Source: Amycolatopsis orientalis DSM 40040 = KCTC 9412 (GTDB lineage Bacteria; Actinomycetota; Actinomycetes; Mycobacteriales; Pseudonocardiaceae). From it: 64,000 bases of DNA. This document shows, piece by piece, positions 53,300 to 61,262 of this stretch. The notes under the pieces are model-generated. The model did no database searches. It had not been told where the DNA came from and was given only the letters and a program-made list of their open reading frames with translations. The translations under genes and the position numbers were made by a program. How positions within the stretch are numbered: position 1 is the first letter of the stretch; every line of letters starts with the position of its first letter. Location of the stretch: positions 310,001 through 374,000 of the forward strand of contig NZ_ASJB01000080.1 of assembly GCF_000478275.1 (NCBI RefSeq), written 5' to 3'.

Positions 53300-53998
53300 G
53301 TGAAGGCCCTCAAATTCGCCGAACGGGTGCTGTTCGGCGCCGCCGCGATCGGCACGGTGTACTCCGCCAGGACCGGCAACCGGCGGTTGCAACTGGTGAC
53401 CAAACCGGCCGCGGTCCCCGTGCTCGCCGCTCGCGTCGCCCGTGCGCAAACGCTTGCACCAGGGGAGAAGGGCTTGCTCGTCGCCGCCCTGATCGCGGCC
53501 GGGGCGGGCGACCACTTCATGGCCAGGTCGCACGAGGACCGCGAACTGATCAAGGGCGCGACGTCGTTCGGCGTGATGCAGGTGCTGTACTCCGCGTTCT
53601 TGTGGCGTCGCGGCGCGCGTCCGCGTGCGGCCACGGCGTCGCCCCGGCTCGGGGCGTGGGCGGCGGCCGCCGTCGCGATGGCACTCCCGAAGCCGTCTCC
53701 AGTGTCTTCGGTGCTCTCGGTCTACGGAGGGCTGCTGAGTACGACGTCGACCCTCGCGGCCGATCCGGTGCTCGCGCCGAAGGCTCGCGTATCGGGTGGG
53801 ATGGTCGTCCCGTCGGCTGACCGCCGGACCTGGCTCGCCGTCGGCGCGCTGCTGTTCTCCGCGTCCGACCTGGCGATCCTGATCCGTCGCAACTTCGTCA
53901 CCAGCGAGCGCGTGCGGGCCAACCTCGAGACCTTCGTGCTGACCTCGTATCTCGCGTCCCAGTGGCTGCTCGTCGAAGGCATGACCGCGGAGGAATAG
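53300..53998 (+). CDS. YhhN-family lysoplasmalogenase-like membrane protein
   Basis: 232 residues with about seven membrane helices. KPAAVPVLAARV, AGAGDHFMAR and GALLFSASDLAIL hold the conserved Lys, Asp and Ser-Asp of the YhhN/TMEM86 family, which cleaves the vinyl-ether bond of lysoplasmalogens. GTG 53300 follows GGAGG. Actinobacteria do not generally make plasmalogens, so the true substrate may differ. Confidence 0.82.
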   Translation: MKALKFAERVLFGAAAIGTVYSARTGNRRLQLVTKPAAVPVLAARVARAQTLAPGEKGLLVAALIAAGAGDHFMARSHEDRELIKGATSFGVMQVLYSAFLWRRGARPRAATASPRLGAWAAAAVAMALPKPSPVSSVLSVYGGLLSTTSTLAADPVLAPKARVSGGMVVPSADRRTWLAVGALLFSASDLAILIRRNFVTSERVRANLETFVLTSYLASQWLLVEGMTAEE

Positions 53999-54001
53999 AA
54001 A

Positions 54002-54059
54002 GTTAAGCACCTACTTGACTAACGCTCTGCGTGGGCGGATAGTTAAGCAGGTGCCTAAC
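54002..54059 (+). promoter_or_regulatory. ArsR-family operator pair and leaderless promoter
   Basis: Two related dyads, GTTAAG...TAAC (54002-54023) and GTTAAGCAGGTGCCTAAC (54042-54059), surround a -35 TTGACT (54015-54020), a 17-base spacer and a -10 GATAGT (54038-54043). The -10 is 7 bases before GTG 54051, so transcription probably begins at the start codon. The regulator would cover its own promoter. Confidence 0.55.
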
Positions 54060-54383
54060 CAACGGATGGACCAGGTGTTCAAGGCGCTGTCCGACGGGAC
54101 GCGGCGCGCCATGATCGAGCGCCTCACCCGGGGACCCGCCACGGTGGGGGAGCTCGCGCGGCCGTTGTCGATGTCGCTGCCGGCCGTGATGCAGCACCTC
54201 CAGGTGCTCGAAGCCTGCGGGCTGGTCCGGTCGGAGAAGGCGGGTCGCGTCCGCACCTGCCACCTCGAACCGGACGGACTGCGGACGGCCGAGGACTGGC
54301 TCGCCGGGCAGCGCACCGGCTGGGAACACCGGCTCGATCGCCTTGGTGACTTTCTGGATTCCGACGAAGGGAAGCTGTCATGA
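54051..54383 (+). CDS. ArsR-family transcriptional regulator
   Basis: 110 residues of winged-helix type (VFKALSDGTRRAMIERLTRG, VGELARPLSMSLPAVMQHLQ, GLVRSEKAGRVRTCHLEP), without a CxC metal site, of the SdpR/DUF-AHSA1-linked group. GTG 54051 is chosen from the promoter position; ATG 54066 would give a protein 5 residues shorter. Overlaps the next gene by four bases (ATGA), so it is co-translated with its AHSA1 partner. Confidence 0.9.
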   Translation: MPNQRMDQVFKALSDGTRRAMIERLTRGPATVGELARPLSMSLPAVMQHLQVLEACGLVRSEKAGRVRTCHLEPDGLRTAEDWLAGQRTGWEHRLDRLGDFLDSDEGKLS

Positions 54384-54820
54384 CCGTCAAACACGCCACT
54401 TTCACCCTCGAACGCGTCTACCCCTTGCCGCCGGAACGCGTTTTCGCGGCCTGGGCCGACCCCGCCGCGAAAGCCGGCTGGTTCACCGTGCCGGGCGGCA
54501 GGCACTCGCTGGACTTCCGCGTCGGTGGCCGGGAAGTCACCACCGGTCCGTCCGACGACGGGAAGCGGATGGTGTTCGACGCGCGCTACGAGGAAATCGC
54601 CGAGAACGAGCGGATCGTCTACTCGGGGACGCTTTCCGCGAACGACGTACTCGCGACCGTTTCGGTCACGACGGTGCTGCTCGAAGCCGCGGACGGCGGT
54701 ACCCGGCTGACTTTGGTCGAGCAGGGCACTTTCCTTGACGGGCTCGAGGAACCGAGCTGGCGGGAGCAGGGGACCGCGACCTGGCTCGATGCCTTGGGGA
54801 CCGCTTTGTCGGCACTATGA
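54380..54820 (+). CDS. SRPBCC/AHSA1-family protein
   Basis: 146 residues, single START-like domain: FTLERVYPLPPERVFAAWAD, GWFTVPGG, DFRVGGREV, VFDARYEEIAENERIVYSGT and WREQGTATWLDALGTAL. Binds a hydrophobic ligand in its cavity by family precedent. Coupled to the ArsR gene, which probably controls it, and followed by a peptidase gene 4 bases downstream. Confidence 0.9.
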   Translation: MTVKHATFTLERVYPLPPERVFAAWADPAAKAGWFTVPGGRHSLDFRVGGREVTTGPSDDGKRMVFDARYEEIAENERIVYSGTLSANDVLATVSVTTVLLEAADGGTRLTLVEQGTFLDGLEEPSWREQGTATWLDALGTALSAL

Positions 54821-54824
54821 ACAC

Positions 54825-56606
54825 ATGCTGACAGCTGAGTCGATCGTCGACAGCCATGTCCCGTCGGAACCCGCGTTGTCCCCGGACGGGCGTCGCATCG
54901 CCTACACGGTCGCGACCATCACGAAGGGCACGCCGGAGATCTGGCTCGCCGCTGTGGACGGCAGTGAAAAGCCCCGGAAACTGGCGGAAGGTTCGTCGCC
55001 GAAATGGTCACCGGACTCCACGACCCTCTATTTCCTCCGCGACGGCCGGCTGTACGCGGAGGGCGAGCCGGAGCCGCTGGTCACCTGGCGAAGCGAGATC
55101 ACGGGATTCCTTCCGATGCGCGAACAGGTCGTGTTCATCGCCGAGGACGAGACACCGGTCCCGGCCATCCGGGTCTGGAGCGAAAGCCTTCGCCCGGAAC
55201 GGTTGCGGATTTTCGACCCGCGGACCGGCGAAATCAGGACGCTCACCGAAGATCACGTGGTCGGCGTCGCCCGCCGACAGGACGACGGCGCGCTCGCCGT
55301 CCTCACCTGGCCGACCCCCGAACTCGACCCCGGTGGTCTCGAACCGCGGCTCGCCGTGGTGGATCCGACGACGGGCGAAAAGCGGGATCTCGGGCAGACC
55401 CCGGTCGAAGCCACCAGTCCCGTTTGGTGGCGGGATCTCGACGGCTGGCATGTCGCGTATCTCGCGACTCCGGAGTTGGTCGGCGGCTGGGCGGTGTTCG
55501 ACGTTCCCGTGGAGACCGGGGAACACCGGAACTTGACCGCGGAGTCGGTCTGCCCGATCAGGCTCGCGCAGGTCGATTCCGGCGCTCCGCTGGTGCTCGT
55601 CGCCGACGGTCTCGACACGGCGCTCCATCGGCTCGGGTCCGGCGAAGTGTCGTTCTGGCGCGGCCAAGCGGACGCGCTGACTTCCAACGGGGAGATCGTG
55701 GCCACCGTGCTGAGCACGGCCCACCGGCCGAAGGATGTCCATTGTGGACCGGTGGGTGGCTCGTTGACGCGGGTCAGCGATACGGCTCCGGAATTCGCCG
55801 GGATCTCGTGGGGATCACAGGAGCGGTTGTCCTATAAGGCTTCCGACGGTCTCGCGCTGGACGGCCTGCTGGTCCTCCCGCCGGGAAAGAGCCGGGAGGA
55901 CGGGCCGTTTTCGTTGGTCACCCTGCCCCACGGCGGGCCGTACGACCGGAACGCGGACCGGTTCATGCTCAACTGGTACCCGTCCGCGCAATGGTTCGCC
56001 TTGGCGGGACACGCGGTCTTCCTGCCGAACCCCCGTGGCGGGCAGGGCCATGGCCACGAATTCGCCGCTTCCGTCGCCGGCCGGGTCGGGTTGGAGGAGT
56101 GGAGTGATCTCGAGGCCGGGATCGACCTCCTGGTAGCCGAGGGGGTGGCCGATCCGGAGCGGCTCGGGATCGCGGGCTGGAGTCACGGCGGCTTCGTGGC
56201 GGCGTGGGCCGTCGGGCAGACCCGCCGGTTCAAGGCGGCGCTGATGGGTGCCGGGATCTGCGACTGGGGCATGCTCGCCGCGACCGGCGAATTCGGTCCC
56301 TTGGAGGCCGGGCTCGGCGGAAGCACCGGCTGGGAAGGGAAAGGACCGCACCGGCACGATCAGCTCAGCCCGATCTCCTACGCGTCGGAGATCGAAACCC
56401 CGGTGCTGATCGTGCACGGCGCGGACGACACGAACGTCCCGTACTCACAGGCGGAATTCTTTCACCGCGCCCTACGCCACTTCGGCGTCGAGCACGACCT
56501 CGTCGTCTATCCCGGCGAAGGACACTCGATCCGCGGACGGGAGAACCAACTGGATCTGCTCCGCCGCACCCGCGAGTGGTTCAGCCGCCTGCTCGACCCG
56601 GCTTAG
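54825..56606 (+). CDS. S9-family (prolyl oligopeptidase-like) serine peptidase
   Basis: 593 residues. N-terminal beta-propeller (1-335) with WD-like repeats (SPDGRRIAYTVATI), then an alpha/beta hydrolase domain: nucleophile Ser in GWSHGGFVAAW, Asp in VHGADDTNVP, His in YPGEGHS. Acylaminoacyl- or dipeptidyl-peptidase activity on short peptides is expected, in the cytosol since no signal peptide is seen. ATG 54825, 4 bases after the AHSA1 stop, so third gene of that operon. Its stop overlaps the converging VOC gene's stop by four bases. Confidence 0.92.
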   Translation: MLTAESIVDSHVPSEPALSPDGRRIAYTVATITKGTPEIWLAAVDGSEKPRKLAEGSSPKWSPDSTTLYFLRDGRLYAEGEPEPLVTWRSEITGFLPMREQVVFIAEDETPVPAIRVWSESLRPERLRIFDPRTGEIRTLTEDHVVGVARRQDDGALAVLTWPTPELDPGGLEPRLAVVDPTTGEKRDLGQTPVEATSPVWWRDLDGWHVAYLATPELVGGWAVFDVPVETGEHRNLTAESVCPIRLAQVDSGAPLVLVADGLDTALHRLGSGEVSFWRGQADALTSNGEIVATVLSTAHRPKDVHCGPVGGSLTRVSDTAPEFAGISWGSQERLSYKASDGLALDGLLVLPPGKSREDGPFSLVTLPHGGPYDRNADRFMLNWYPSAQWFALAGHAVFLPNPRGGQGHGHEFAASVAGRVGLEEWSDLEAGIDLLVAEGVADPERLGIAGWSHGGFVAAWAVGQTRRFKAALMGAGICDWGMLAATGEFGPLEAGLGGSTGWEGKGPHRHDQLSPISYASEIETPVLIVHGADDTNVPYSQAEFFHRALRHFGVEHDLVVYPGEGHSIRGRENQLDLLRRTREWFSRLLDPA

Positions 56607-57031
56607 CCGTTCTGCGGCACGCCGGGAACGTAGGTGCCGAAGGACCACTCGTAACCTTCGAGATCGTCGACGCGGCAACGGTAGTTCCCCCATTCGGTGG
56701 CCGTCGGTTCCCAGACCGGCGGCGCACCGGCCTCGATGGCGGAAGCGAAAATCGCGTCCACGGCCTCCTGCGTCGGAAGGCTGACATAGAGCCCGTGGCC
56801 GACGGTCTCGCCCTTGCGGCTCGCGCGGTCGTAGTCCTCCTCCGCGCTGAACACGATGATGGAAGCGCCGCCCAGCCGCAGTTCGGCATGCTGGATCAGG
56901 CCTTTGTCGTCGGCGAACTCCGAGACGGTCTCGAAACCGAAGGCGCGTTCCAGCCAGCGAAGCGCCTTCGGTGCGTCGTGGTAGGCGAGGTAGGAGTGGA
57001 GGGCTGCGGGGCGATCGGTGGTTTCGGTCAT
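56603..57031 (-). CDS. VOC-family (glyoxalase-like) protein
   Basis: 142 residues with two beta-alpha-beta-beta-beta modules: LHSYLAYHDAPKALRWLERAF, IQHAELRLGGASIIVF and the second with LPTQEAVDAIFASAIEAGA and YRCRVDDLEGYEWSFGTY. Likely a PhnB-type member (metal binding through His and Glu). Could be a bleomycin-type resistance or dioxygenase-like protein; substrate not known. ATG 57031. Confidence 0.85.
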   Translation of the reverse strand: MTETTDRPAALHSYLAYHDAPKALRWLERAFGFETVSEFADDKGLIQHAELRLGGASIIVFSAEEDYDRASRKGETVGHGLYVSLPTQEAVDAIFASAIEAGAPPVWEPTATEWGNYRCRVDDLEGYEWSFGTYVPGVPQNG

Positions 57032-57171
57032 GAGCGCAGCCTGGCAACCGATGCGGACATCCACTGCCCTCGATTCCCGGCGGTTTCCGCGATTTCCGGT
57101 TCGCCGGGATCGGGGCCGGTGGACGGCCCGGCGTCCACCGGGTCCGTCCACGCCGGATCACCCACGCCCCA

Positions 57172-57795
57172 TCACCACAGCAGCCGGACCGCGAGCGCGG
57201 CGATCAGCACGCTCGACGCCAGCGCGGTGACCAACCGGCCACGACGCCCGGTCAACGCCTTGCCGAGGACCGCGCCGCCACCCGCGAGGAACAGTTGCCA
57301 GCTGGCCGATGCCGTGAACGCCGCGACCACGAAGACCACATGCTCCGCTCCACTGGCGGCGGCCATGTCCTCGCTGCCGAGCACGAGCGCCGCGAAGTAG
57401 ATCACGGTGGTCGGATTCAGCAACGTGATCCCGAGCAGGCTCACGTAGGCCTTCAGCGGTCGGATCGCCATCGGCCGGGTCACGTCGGACTTCGCGGAGT
57501 CGCGGAAATTCCGGACCCCGGTGATTCCGATGTGGACGGCCAGTACGAGCAGGACCACCACCGAACCCCAGCGCAGCGGTACGGCGATCGGTTGGATGAT
57601 CGGGATGAGCCGGCTGCCGCCGAGCACCGCGATGAGGGCGTAGAGGCCGTCGGCCGTGGCGACGCCCAAAGCGGCGTACGCGCCGACCTTGAGGCCGTCC
57701 CGAGCCGTCAGCAACACCAGGTAGGTCCCGACCGCGCCCACCGGAATGGCGATGCCATAGCCGGCGAGCAGGCCCGCGACCAGCGCGGCGCTCAC
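57172..57795 (-). CDS. LysE-family amino acid exporter
   Basis: 207 residues with six membrane helices; GYGIAIPVGAVGTYLVLLTARDG is the LysE N-terminal signature and LLGITLLNPTTVIYFAALVLG the conserved NP-containing loop. Exports basic amino acids or similar metabolites. GTG 57795 overlaps by four bases the end of a possible 34-residue upstream reading frame rich in Arg. Confidence 0.87.
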   Translation of the reverse strand: MSAALVAGLLAGYGIAIPVGAVGTYLVLLTARDGLKVGAYAALGVATADGLYALIAVLGGSRLIPIIQPIAVPLRWGSVVVLLVLAVHIGITGVRNFRDSAKSDVTRPMAIRPLKAYVSLLGITLLNPTTVIYFAALVLGSEDMAAASGAEHVVFVVAAFTASASWQLFLAGGGAVLGKALTGRRGRLVTALASSVLIAALAVRLLW

Positions 57796-57896
57796 GGTCG
57801 GACTGGCGTCGGCCTCCGACCGGCCTTGGCCTGCTGCTGCACCCGCACTCGTCGGAGGACGGAGGGCGACGGCAGGAAGGTGATGGTCGAAGTCAT
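57792..57896 (-). CDS. Possible leader peptide upstream of lysE-like gene
   Basis: ATG 57896 opens 34 codons (MTSTITFLPSPSVLRRVRVQ, then QQAKAGRRPTPVRP) that stop in a GTGA overlap with the exporter start. Seven Arg and one Lys in the last 20 residues would suit sensing of charged tRNA or coupled translation before an exporter of basic amino acids. No ribosome site is seen upstream. Tentative. Confidence 0.3.
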   Translation of the reverse strand: MTSTITFLPSPSVLRRVRVQQQAKAGRRPTPVRP

Positions 57897-58344
57897 GTGC
57901 TGAAGGATGCGAACGGACGGTCTCGTGCGCAACACAATTATCGAATCAGTCGGGTACTCCCTTCTCGATGAACCGGGTCTGCCCTGTGCCTGCGACCACC
58001 ATGCCTCAAGGGTCCGACAAAAACAGAACTCGCCCAGGTCGGCGGCGATCTTCACGCCTTCCGGCTCACGCTCCCGACTCAATAGGCCCAAGGAGCTGAA
58101 GGGCCCTTTCCCCTCATCTCATGCGGTGAAGGGCGCTTTCCCCGCGTCGCATGCGAGGAAAGGCCCCTTCAGCTCGGCCTGAATGAGGCCCCATTGATCG
58201 CGCATTGTGCAGGCTCAACTCGCGCGCGCGCACCTATCGGGTGAATTGAAGAAGGAAGTCAATTACAGAATTGGTACTAGCGCATATGTTCGACCGGCGC
58301 TAATGTCGAAGGCGAGCAGCGAGGCCGGTCGGAGAGGGAGGTGA
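57897..58344. other. Intergenic region, no gene recognised
   Basis: Between the possible leader peptide and the thioredoxin stop. It contains the palindrome at 58093-58175. The part at 58230-58310 is clearly richer in A+T than its surroundings. No conserved coding or RNA motif was seen. Confidence 0.55.
58093..58175. repeat. Palindromic repeat (AAGGGGCCTTTC family)
   Basis: GAGCTGAAGGGCCCTTTCC (58093-58111) pairs with GGAAAGGCCCCTTCAGCTC (58157-58175), one mismatch; the inner part has CATGCG/CGCATG and a further GTGAAGGGCGC unit. Confidence 0.75.
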
Positions 58345-58683
58345 TCAGACGCCGGCGGTCTGCAGAACGGCATCCAGGTCGGCCAGGAGCCGGGCTTTCG
58401 GCCTGGCACCGACGGTCGTCCACACTGGACTGCCGCCGCGGAAGAGAATCAGCGTCGGCAGGGACATGACCTGGTAGTTCCTCGCGGTCAGCGGGTTTTC
58501 GTCGGAGTTGAGCTTGCGGATGATCAGCGCGTCGGCGCGTTCATCGGCGATCTCGGCGAGCACCGGCGCGATCATGTGGCAAGGCGGGCACCACTGCGCC
58601 CAGAAGTCCACCAGGACGGGCTTGTCCTGGTCCAGGACGAGTTCTTGGAAGGTTTCATCGGTGACGACAGAAAGGGATGACAT
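58345..58683 (-). CDS. Thioredoxin with WCPPC active site
   Basis: 112 residues of full thioredoxin fold. Active site is WCPPC (31-35) in place of WCGPC; cis-Pro region is MSLPTLILF, and FRGG follows. It reduces protein disulfides in the cytosol. ATG 58683 overlaps the MerR stop by one base (TGATG), so the pair is coupled and the MerR probably controls it. A Pro at the third position of the loop usually raises or shifts redox potential; effect here unmeasured. Confidence 0.92.
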   Translation of the reverse strand: MSSLSVVTDETFQELVLDQDKPVLVDFWAQWCPPCHMIAPVLAEIADERADALIIRKLNSDENPLTARNYQVMSLPTLILFRGGSPVWTTVGARPKARLLADLDAVLQTAGV

Positions 58684-59078
58684 CAGGTCTCCTCGTTCAT
58701 CGGCATGACGACGCACGGTCCCGGCGGCGTTTTCAACGCACCCGCCAACTTGGCCAGCAGGCTGTCCCGCACGTCGTTGAGCTTGGCCAGACAGGCGTCC
58801 ACCTCGGCGAGTTTGCGTTGGTAGACCTCGATCGAATCGGCGCAAGAGTCGCCGGTCTCGTGACCGGCACGCAGACACTCGACGAACGGCCTGGTGTCTT
58901 CGAGGCTGAGCCCGACCGCTTGCAGGGTCAGGATCTCGTTGACCAGACGGTAGTCGTCCTCGTCGTACTCCCGGTAGCCGTTCGACGCGCGCCGTGCGTC
59001 GAGAAGCCCTTGTGACTCATAGAAACGCAGCGCGCGGGTGGTGGTTCCGGTACGCGCGGCGAGTTCACCGATCCGCAT
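58683..59078 (-). CDS. MerR-family regulator, thiol- or redox-type
   Basis: 131 residues: winged helix (RIGELAARTGTTTRALRFYESQGLL), then a dimer helix. Cysteines cluster in ECLRAGHETGDSCADS and KLAEVDACLAKL, with GPCVVMP at the end, so metal or oxidant sensing is likely. ATG 59078 is set by the promoter: its -10 lies 8-13 bases upstream, which excludes an in-frame start at 59111. Followed by the coupled thioredoxin. Confidence 0.88.
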   Translation of the reverse strand: MRIGELAARTGTTTRALRFYESQGLLDARRASNGYREYDEDDYRLVNEILTLQAVGLSLEDTRPFVECLRAGHETGDSCADSIEVYQRKLAEVDACLAKLNDVRDSLLAKLAGALKTPPGPCVVMPMNEET

Positions 59079-59085
59079 GGTTCCG

Positions 59086-59116
59086 AGCGTAAACCTTGCC
59101 CTTGGCGTCAAGGCAA
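59086..59116 (-). promoter_or_regulatory. MerR-type promoter with 19-bp spacer
   Basis: Minus strand -35 TTGCCT (59116-59111), 19-base spacer and -10 TACGCT (59091-59086). The dyad CCTTGACGCCAAGG (59113-59100) lies between them. Long spacers with a central dyad are the hallmark of MerR-activated promoters. The start codon is 8 bases after the -10. Confidence 0.65.
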
Positions 59117-59202
59117 AGCCGATATCCGGGTGCCTGGTTCCGGTTGGAATCGGGTGCCGCCGATTCGCCGGACCTGTCGTTCCCGGTCAGTCGTGTGCCC
59201 GG

Positions 59203-59598
59203 TCAGTCGTCGAGGTCGACTCGGATGGTGAGGAGGTTCGTGCCGATCGCCTGCACCGCGGCGCTGTTGAGCCTGGGCAGGGCCTTCAGGCGGGCGCGAG
59301 GGTCGTCGTCCGGGAGCAGATGCGCCGTGCCGGTGTGCCACCGGCCTTTGAGCCGGAGCCGGACATGCGGATCGGCCTGGATGTTGCGGACGTACTGCGA
59401 CTTCTCGCCGAATTCCGAGACGATCCAGAACTCGCGGCCGACCAGGCGGCCGCCGATCGGTGTCGGCCGGGGTACCCCGGACTTGCGGCCGGTGGTCTCG
59501 AGGATCGGCTGGTTCGGCAACCGGCCGAGGAGCGGGTTGCCCACGTGCCGCTGGAAGGTCGTGGCCACCCGGTGCTTGATCTCGTGAAAGCGCGACAT
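59203..59598 (-). CDS. Deazaflavin (F420)-dependent oxidoreductase, Ddn-like
   Basis: 131 residues. HVGNPLLGRLPNQPILETTGRKSGVPRPTPI, split here as LETTGRKSGVPRPTP, is the signature of F420-dependent nitroreductase/quinone reductase proteins; SEFGEKSQYVRNIQADPHVRL and KGRWHTGTAHLLPDDD continue it. Uses reduced F420 on quinones or nitro compounds. ATG 59598. Confidence 0.85.
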   Translation of the reverse strand: MSRFHEIKHRVATTFQRHVGNPLLGRLPNQPILETTGRKSGVPRPTPIGGRLVGREFWIVSEFGEKSQYVRNIQADPHVRLRLKGRWHTGTAHLLPDDDPRARLKALPRLNSAAVQAIGTNLLTIRVDLDD

Positions 59599-59630
59599 GC
59601 GGCTCCTGACGGTCGAAGAGGCGGGCAAGG

Positions 59631-60287
59631 TCAAGGGTGCCCGACTGCGGTTCGGCGCACCATCAGGGCGCAGCGCTCGCTGGGATGTTCGAAACCGGCA
59701 TGTGGTCCGCGGTCGAGCCGGGCGGCCAGGTCGAAACCCGCGGTTCGCAGCGCCGAGATCTCGGTGTCCGGATCGAGGTACCGGAAACTCAGGTCGACTT
59801 CGTGGTCCCACCAGGTGTCGAGGGTCTTCATCCCGCCGGTCGGTACGTCGGGATCGCGGACATGAAAGGAGAGCAAGGCGTATGCGCCGGGTCGGAGGAC
59901 CCGGGCGAATTCGCGATAGGCCGTGGCCCGGCGGTCGTCGTCGAGATGGATGACCGCGTAAAGACAGACGAGCCCGGCCAGCGCCGCGTCTCGTACCGGC
60001 AAGGCCGTCATATCCGCCGCGCAGGCGGGGAGGGAGGTGCGCGAACGAACGGTTTCACACATCGAAGTCGAGAGATCCAGGCCGACGACCCGCCGGCCTC
60101 GCGCGGCCAGATAGGCGGCGACATGCCCGGGCCCGCAGCCGATGTCGGCGACCGTTCCGTCCCGGACCAACTCGGCGAAGGCGTCGAGCAGAGCGCGATC
60201 GAGCGGTTTGTGCCGGAGTTCGTCGCTGAGTTCCTCGGCGTACCGGTCGGCCACCAGGTCGTAACTGCGGCGCGTCTGGTCGGTCAC
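59631..60287 (-). CDS. SAM-dependent methyltransferase (class I)
   Basis: 218 residues: motif I VADIGCGPGHVAAYLA (about 46-60), acidic end of strand 2 VVGLDLS, motif for strand 4 LVCLYAVIHL and the post-motif ARVLRPGAYALLSFH. Methyl acceptor unknown; UbiE/Methyltransf_11-like. GTG 60287 has GGAG 5 bases upstream; GTG 60293 is also in frame and the frame continues further with no support. Confidence 0.87.
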   Translation of the reverse strand: MTDQTRRSYDLVADRYAEELSDELRHKPLDRALLDAFAELVRDGTVADIGCGPGHVAAYLAARGRRVVGLDLSTSMCETVRSRTSLPACAADMTALPVRDAALAGLVCLYAVIHLDDDRRATAYREFARVLRPGAYALLSFHVRDPDVPTGGMKTLDTWWDHEVDLSFRYLDPDTEISALRTAGFDLAARLDRGPHAGFEHPSERCALMVRRTAVGHP

Positions 60288-60380
60288 GTTCACTCCAGGC
60301 GACGGCGAGGGCGGACGAGTCCGACGGTACAGCGGTTCTCGGATCCACCCGTTTGTCGTTCCCGTCAGTACGCTCGTTCC

Positions 60381-61211
60381 ATGGTGAACGAGTCCGAGGT
60401 GGACCTGGGGGACGGGAACACCCTGCACACGTACGACACGGGTGGAACCGGCCCGGTGGTCTTCTGGCACCACGGGACCCCGAACATCGGCGCTCCACCG
60501 GCGCCGCTGCTCCCGGCCGCCGAGCGGCTCGGGCTGAGGTGGGTCTCCTACGACCGGCCCGGCTACGGCGGCTCGACACCTCGGCCCGGTCGAGATGTCG
60601 CGTCGGCGGCGTCGGACGTCGCGAAGATCGCCGATGCTCTAAAGATCGAGCGGTTCGCGGTCTTCGGCCATTCCGGCGGCGGTCCGCACGCGCTCGCGTG
60701 CGCCGCTCTGCTGCCGGAGCGGGTCTCGGCGGCGGTCGGTGTGGCGAGTATGGCGCCGTACGACGGCGACGGGCTGGATTGGTTCGCGGGTATGGGTGCG
60801 GCGGGAGTCGGATCGCTGACGGCCGCTTTGGCGGGACGAACGGAAAAGGCGAGATACGAGGCCTCGGCCGAATACGACGCCGAGATGTTCACCGCGTCCG
60901 ACCACGCGGCCTTGAAGGGAGACTGGGCCTGGGTCCTCGATGTCGTCGGTCCAGCGGTCCAGGGTGGGCCGGACGGGCTGATCGACGACGACCTCGCGTA
61001 CGTCGCGCCGTGGGGATTCCAGCCGTCCGACATCACGGCGCCGGTTCTGCTCCTGCACGGTGGGGAGGATCGGATCGCGCCTCTCGCTCACGGGGAGTGG
61101 CTCGCCCGGCAGTGCGCCACGGCCGAGCTGCGGACCTTCCCCGAGGACGGGCACATCTCGGTCCTCCGCGAGGGAGAGGCCGCGCTCGAATGGCTGGCCG
61201 GTCGGCGATGA
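60381..61211 (+). CDS. Alpha/beta hydrolase
   Basis: 276 residues of alpha/beta-hydrolase fold: oxyanion loop HHGTPNIGAPP, nucleophile Ser in FGHSGGGPHALA, Asp in HGGEDRIAP and His in PEDGHISVL. Resembles proline iminopeptidase/haloalkane-type hydrolases, so peptide or ester hydrolysis is possible. ATG 60381, 93 bases from the divergent methyltransferase. Confidence 0.88.
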   Translation: MVNESEVDLGDGNTLHTYDTGGTGPVVFWHHGTPNIGAPPAPLLPAAERLGLRWVSYDRPGYGGSTPRPGRDVASAASDVAKIADALKIERFAVFGHSGGGPHALACAALLPERVSAAVGVASMAPYDGDGLDWFAGMGAAGVGSLTAALAGRTEKARYEASAEYDAEMFTASDHAALKGDWAWVLDVVGPAVQGGPDGLIDDDLAYVAPWGFQPSDITAPVLLLHGGEDRIAPLAHGEWLARQCATAELRTFPEDGHISVLREGEAALEWLAGRR

Positions 61212-61233
61212 CGGAGACCCCATCCCTGTCGCC

Positions 61234-61260
61234 AGGTAGTGAAGGCCTCCTTCACTACCT
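61234..61260. terminator. Hairpin after alpha/beta hydrolase (GTGAAGGCC family)
   Basis: AGGTAGTGAAGG and CCTTCACTACCT around CCT, 22 bases after the stop at 61211. Confidence 0.75.
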
Positions 61261-61262
61261 TG

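Noticed and set aside
57907..58182. Plus-strand open frame of about 90 codons
   Set aside because: It runs through the palindromic repeat at 58093-58175 and shows no recognisable protein pattern or ribosome site.
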